DNA of 8,678 nucleotides, from contig JACXTO010000128.1 in NCBI GenBank assembly GCA_016919565.1, positions 1-8,678 on the forward strand, read 5' to 3'. Both the position numbers and the translations under genes were made by a program. The DNA comes from Methanomassiliicoccaceae archaeon. Its GTDB lineage: Archaea; Thermoplasmatota; Thermoplasmata; Methanomassiliicoccales; UBA472. The notes beneath the pieces were generated by a model that was given only the letters and a program-made list of their open reading frames with translations, did not search any database and was not told where the DNA came from. Of this stretch, positions 6,943 through 8,678 are shown one piece after another (the first letter of the stretch is position 1; each line of letters begins with the position of its first letter).

Positions 6943-8503
6943 ATGACCGCGGGACAGGATCACATTGGACGGGTTTTCGGGGAGAGGGTCATGGAGATCA
7001 GGTTCCGCACCCCGAGCTCGGAGAGGCTCCAGGTCGGGGAGATGCTGGTCGTGGACGACGAATCCTCGGACACTAAATATCTGGTCCGTACGATGGACAT
7101 CGAGCACGGAGCGGATATGGAAGCTCCGGACTGGATGGAGCGAGAGGCGGGACTGATGCTTCATAAGGATTCCGCCCAAGAGAAGGTGCTGATCGATGAT
7201 CTGCTTGAGAGGCTCTACAAGGTGGGAGTGAGCACGCCGCTCGGCTACATCGAGAACAAGGTCTTCCGCAAGACCAAGTCCATCCCCACCCATTTCTCCC
7301 GGGTCCGCCGCACTTCCGACCTGGACTATGATTTCCTGAATCAGTACCTGGGTGATGTGGAGGTGGGCCGATTGCGCTCCGGCGACCGGGTGCTCGACAT
7401 CCCTGTGGGCTTCTCTGGCAGGGCCATGCCCTATCACATCGGCATCTTCGCCACCACCGGAATGGGTAAGAGCAACCTGATGAAGAACCTCGCACTCTCG
7501 TGCATGAAATTGCGGCAGTATGGCTTTCTCATCTTCGACCCGCACGGCGAGTATTACGACGGCGGCGAGGTGGGTAAGAAGGGGCTAAAACACGTGGCCT
7601 ACAAGGACGGTCTGGAGGTATTCTCGTCCAGGAAGCTGGATGGACCCTACAACAGTCTCCGGGTATCGGCCACGGAGATCGAGATCGACGACCTCGCCAA
7701 CCTCTACGAGTTCACTCAGCCCCAGCTGGAGTGCCTGCAGGCGGCGCAATGGAAATACGGCAACCGCTGGCTGCTGGACCTCAACGAAAAGGACGTCTCG
7801 ACCATCAGCCAGGACCTGCAGGGCAGGTTCCATGAGGGCTCGATCAACGTCATCAAGCGGCGCTTGGACAACATCTTCCGGTTCGAGCTCATCACCACGG
7901 ACGAGAAGTTCAGCATCACCTCCAACATCCTCAACAGCCTGCAGAACGGGAAGGTGGTGCTGATCGACACCAGCAACATGTTCGAGGCTGAGGAGCTGCT
8001 CGTTTCAACGGTTCTGACAAGAGCGATATTCGAGAAGAACAAGTCGCTCTACGCGGACAAGGAAAAGTTCGACAAGCTTCCGCCGCTGCTCATCGCGATG
8101 GAGGAGGCCCAAAGGGTGCTCTCCCAGGCGAAGGGGACGATATTCTCCCAGATCGCCCGCGAAGGCCGCAAGTTCAAGGTCGGCCTGTGCGCCATATCGC
8201 AGCAGCCCAAGCTGATAAACGAGGAGATCCTCTCGCAGTTCAACACGCTCTTCATCCTCGGCCTGGCCGACAAACGCGACCGCGACATCCTGCGCAACAG
8301 CGCCAAGCAGGACATCTATGCTGGACAACGAGATACAGATGCTGATGCCAGGCGAGACCCTGATCGCCTCGCCCTTCACGCCCTTCGCGGTGCCTGCGAA
8401 GATCCATTTGTTCGAGGATTATGTCGAGGAGCAGAACCGATCGTGCGCCGAGGCGGAAGGAGCGAAGCTGAAAAAAGCCAGCACCGACAAGAAGTTCTTC
8501 TGA
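6943..8503 (+). CDS. herA: HerA bipolar DNA helicase/translocase, interrupted by a +1 frame change
   Basis: HerA is a hexameric ATPase that, with the nuclease NurA, feeds DNA ends processed by Mre11-Rad50 in archaeal end resection. The N-terminal HAS-barrel covers about 5-115. The RecA-like core follows: Walker A ATTGMGKS (170-177, Lys176), FDPHGEY (198-204), Walker B-like LLIAMEEAQ (382-390), and the arginine-finger region IAREGRKFKVG (404-414). ATG 6943 is preferred over the in-frame TTG at 6925 because the GGTGGGATGG run lies just ahead of it. The frame from the start is clean through codon 458 (AKQDI, to 8316). After that the HerA-like C-terminus (LDNEIQMLMPGETLI, FTPFAVPAKIHLFEDY) continues in the next frame from 8318 to TGA 8501-8503. 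Without a shift the frame runs to 8559 with an implausible Arg-rich tail. A sequencing or assembly error is most likely. The frame-corrected length, about 520 residues, is normal. mre11 follows 91 bases later. Confidence 0.88.
8311..8323 (+). other. Frame-change point in herA
   Basis: In GACATCTATGCTG the upstream frame reads GAC ATC TAT, while the conserved downstream protein reads ATG CTG GAC from 8318. Either the T at 8317 is an extra base, or two bases are missing next to it (for example a TCN serine codon). There is no homopolymer run or obvious programmed slippery site here. Confidence 0.8.
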
Positions 8504-8542
8504 GCGAATTACGGCAGGCACTTTCGAGCCACCGTGGCAAAG

Positions 8543-8551
8543 CGATTTTAA
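8543..8551 (+). promoter_or_regulatory. Candidate TATA-like element before mre11
   Basis: GATTTTAAC is the only AT-rich stretch in the 91-base herA-mre11 gap. It lies about 45-50 bases before the mre11 ATG. It could give an internal promoter starting near 8570-8575, although co-transcription with herA is the default expectation. Confidence 0.3.
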
Positions 8552-8555
8552 CGCT

Positions 8556-8576
8556 CTAGCTCTATCGGGAAGCTAG
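8556..8576 (+). repeat. Perfect 6-bp inverted repeat (hairpin) in the herA-mre11 gap
   Basis: CTAGCT (8556-8561) and AGCTAG (8571-8576) are exact inverted copies separated by 9 bases, directly upstream of the mre11 ribosome-binding region. It could be a small RNA hairpin or a protein site. With only 6 bp and no following T-run, it is not a convincing terminator. Confidence 0.4.
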
Positions 8577-8594
8577 CACTCGAGGTTCCAAGCG

Positions 8595-8678
8595 ATGCGC
8601 ATCGTCCACGTCTCCGACTCCCACCTGGGTTTCTCGGCCTTCTCCAAGGTCGACGAGGCTAGCGGGCTGAACCTGAGG
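8595..8678 (+). CDS. mre11: Mre11 DNA repair nuclease, N-terminal fragment
   Basis: The first 28 codons of a metallophosphoesterase of the Mre11/SbcD family, cut by the right edge. The start MRIVHVSDSHLGFSAF contains phosphodiesterase motif I, with Asp8 and His10 as metal ligands, exactly where Mre11 proteins carry it. A GAGG run (8582-8585) lies about 9 bases before the ATG. Mre11 acts with Rad50 as an end-processing nuclease at double-strand breaks. Its position right after herA matches the conserved archaeal herA-mre11-rad50-nurA cluster and supports both assignments. rad50 and nurA are expected downstream, outside the window. Confidence 0.88.
   Translation, partial: MRIVHVSDSHLGFSAFSKVDEASGLNLR

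Noticed and set aside
6772..7545. A 257-codon minus-strand open frame covering the herA 5' half and the divergent gap
   Set aside because: Most of it is antisense to the conserved HerA barrel and Walker A region, and it lacks a recognisable domain or ribosome-binding site.
6757..8590. The same 10-mer, CGAGGTTCCA, just upstream of both the COG2236-type start (minus, 6757-6766) and the mre11 start (plus, 8581-8590)
   Set aside because: Many chance 10-mer pairs are expected in a window of this size, and the shared part overlaps ribosome-binding purines. No further conservation is seen around it.
1..8678. CRISPR arrays, tRNA or rRNA genes, insertion sequences, prophage or defence islands
   Set aside because: No spaced direct repeats, cloverleaf sequences, transposase motifs or terminal inverted repeats were seen on reading both strands.

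Overview
This 8.7 kb, GC-rich window (roughly 60% G+C by eye) is archaeal. It carries a family B DNA polymerase with archaeal-style sequence, an archaeal-type hypoxanthine phosphoribosyltransferase, the archaeal HerA bipolar helicase followed at once by the start of Mre11, and TATA-like elements 25-30 bases ahead of starts with little or no leader. The protein flavour and base composition fit a high-GC euryarchaeote, possibly Thermoplasmatota/Methanomassiliicoccales. That placement is inference and cannot be proven from this window.

Layout. (1) 1-2207, plus: the 3' part of a PolB gene, cut by the left edge. It has a degenerate exonuclease domain and an altered polymerase motif C, resembling the archaeal PolB2 branch. 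(2) 2085-3689, minus: a TctA/DUF112-like (COG1784-type) membrane protein, convergent with polB and overlapping it by 123 bases, with a soluble OB-like insert between its two membrane halves. (3) 3787-5480, plus: a two-gene ABC-2 exporter operon, ATPase then permease, with an ATGA stop/start overlap. (4) 5473-6030 and 6084-6746, minus: two purine-type phosphoribosyltransferases. The first is convergent with the permease (8-base stop overlap) and has its own TATA-like box. The second has a winged-helix-like tail. (5) 6943-8503, plus: herA, interrupted near its 3' end by a +1 frame change at about 8317. (6) 8595-8678, plus: the first 28 codons of mre11, cut by the right edge.

How the parts relate. 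HerA and Mre11 belong to the archaeal HerA-NurA-Mre11-Rad50 DNA end-resection machinery, so rad50 and nurA may lie just to the right. The PolB2-like polymerase may be another DNA-damage-related protein, but it is separated by transport and salvage genes and is probably a separate transcription unit. The two phosphoribosyltransferases serve nucleobase salvage. The TctA-like protein and the ABC exporter have unknown substrates. No RNA genes, CRISPR arrays, insertion sequences or phage genes were found. No wholly new system is evident. The main points of interest are the herA frame break, the unusual polymerase motifs, the OB-like insert in the TctA homologue, and the long convergent overlap.
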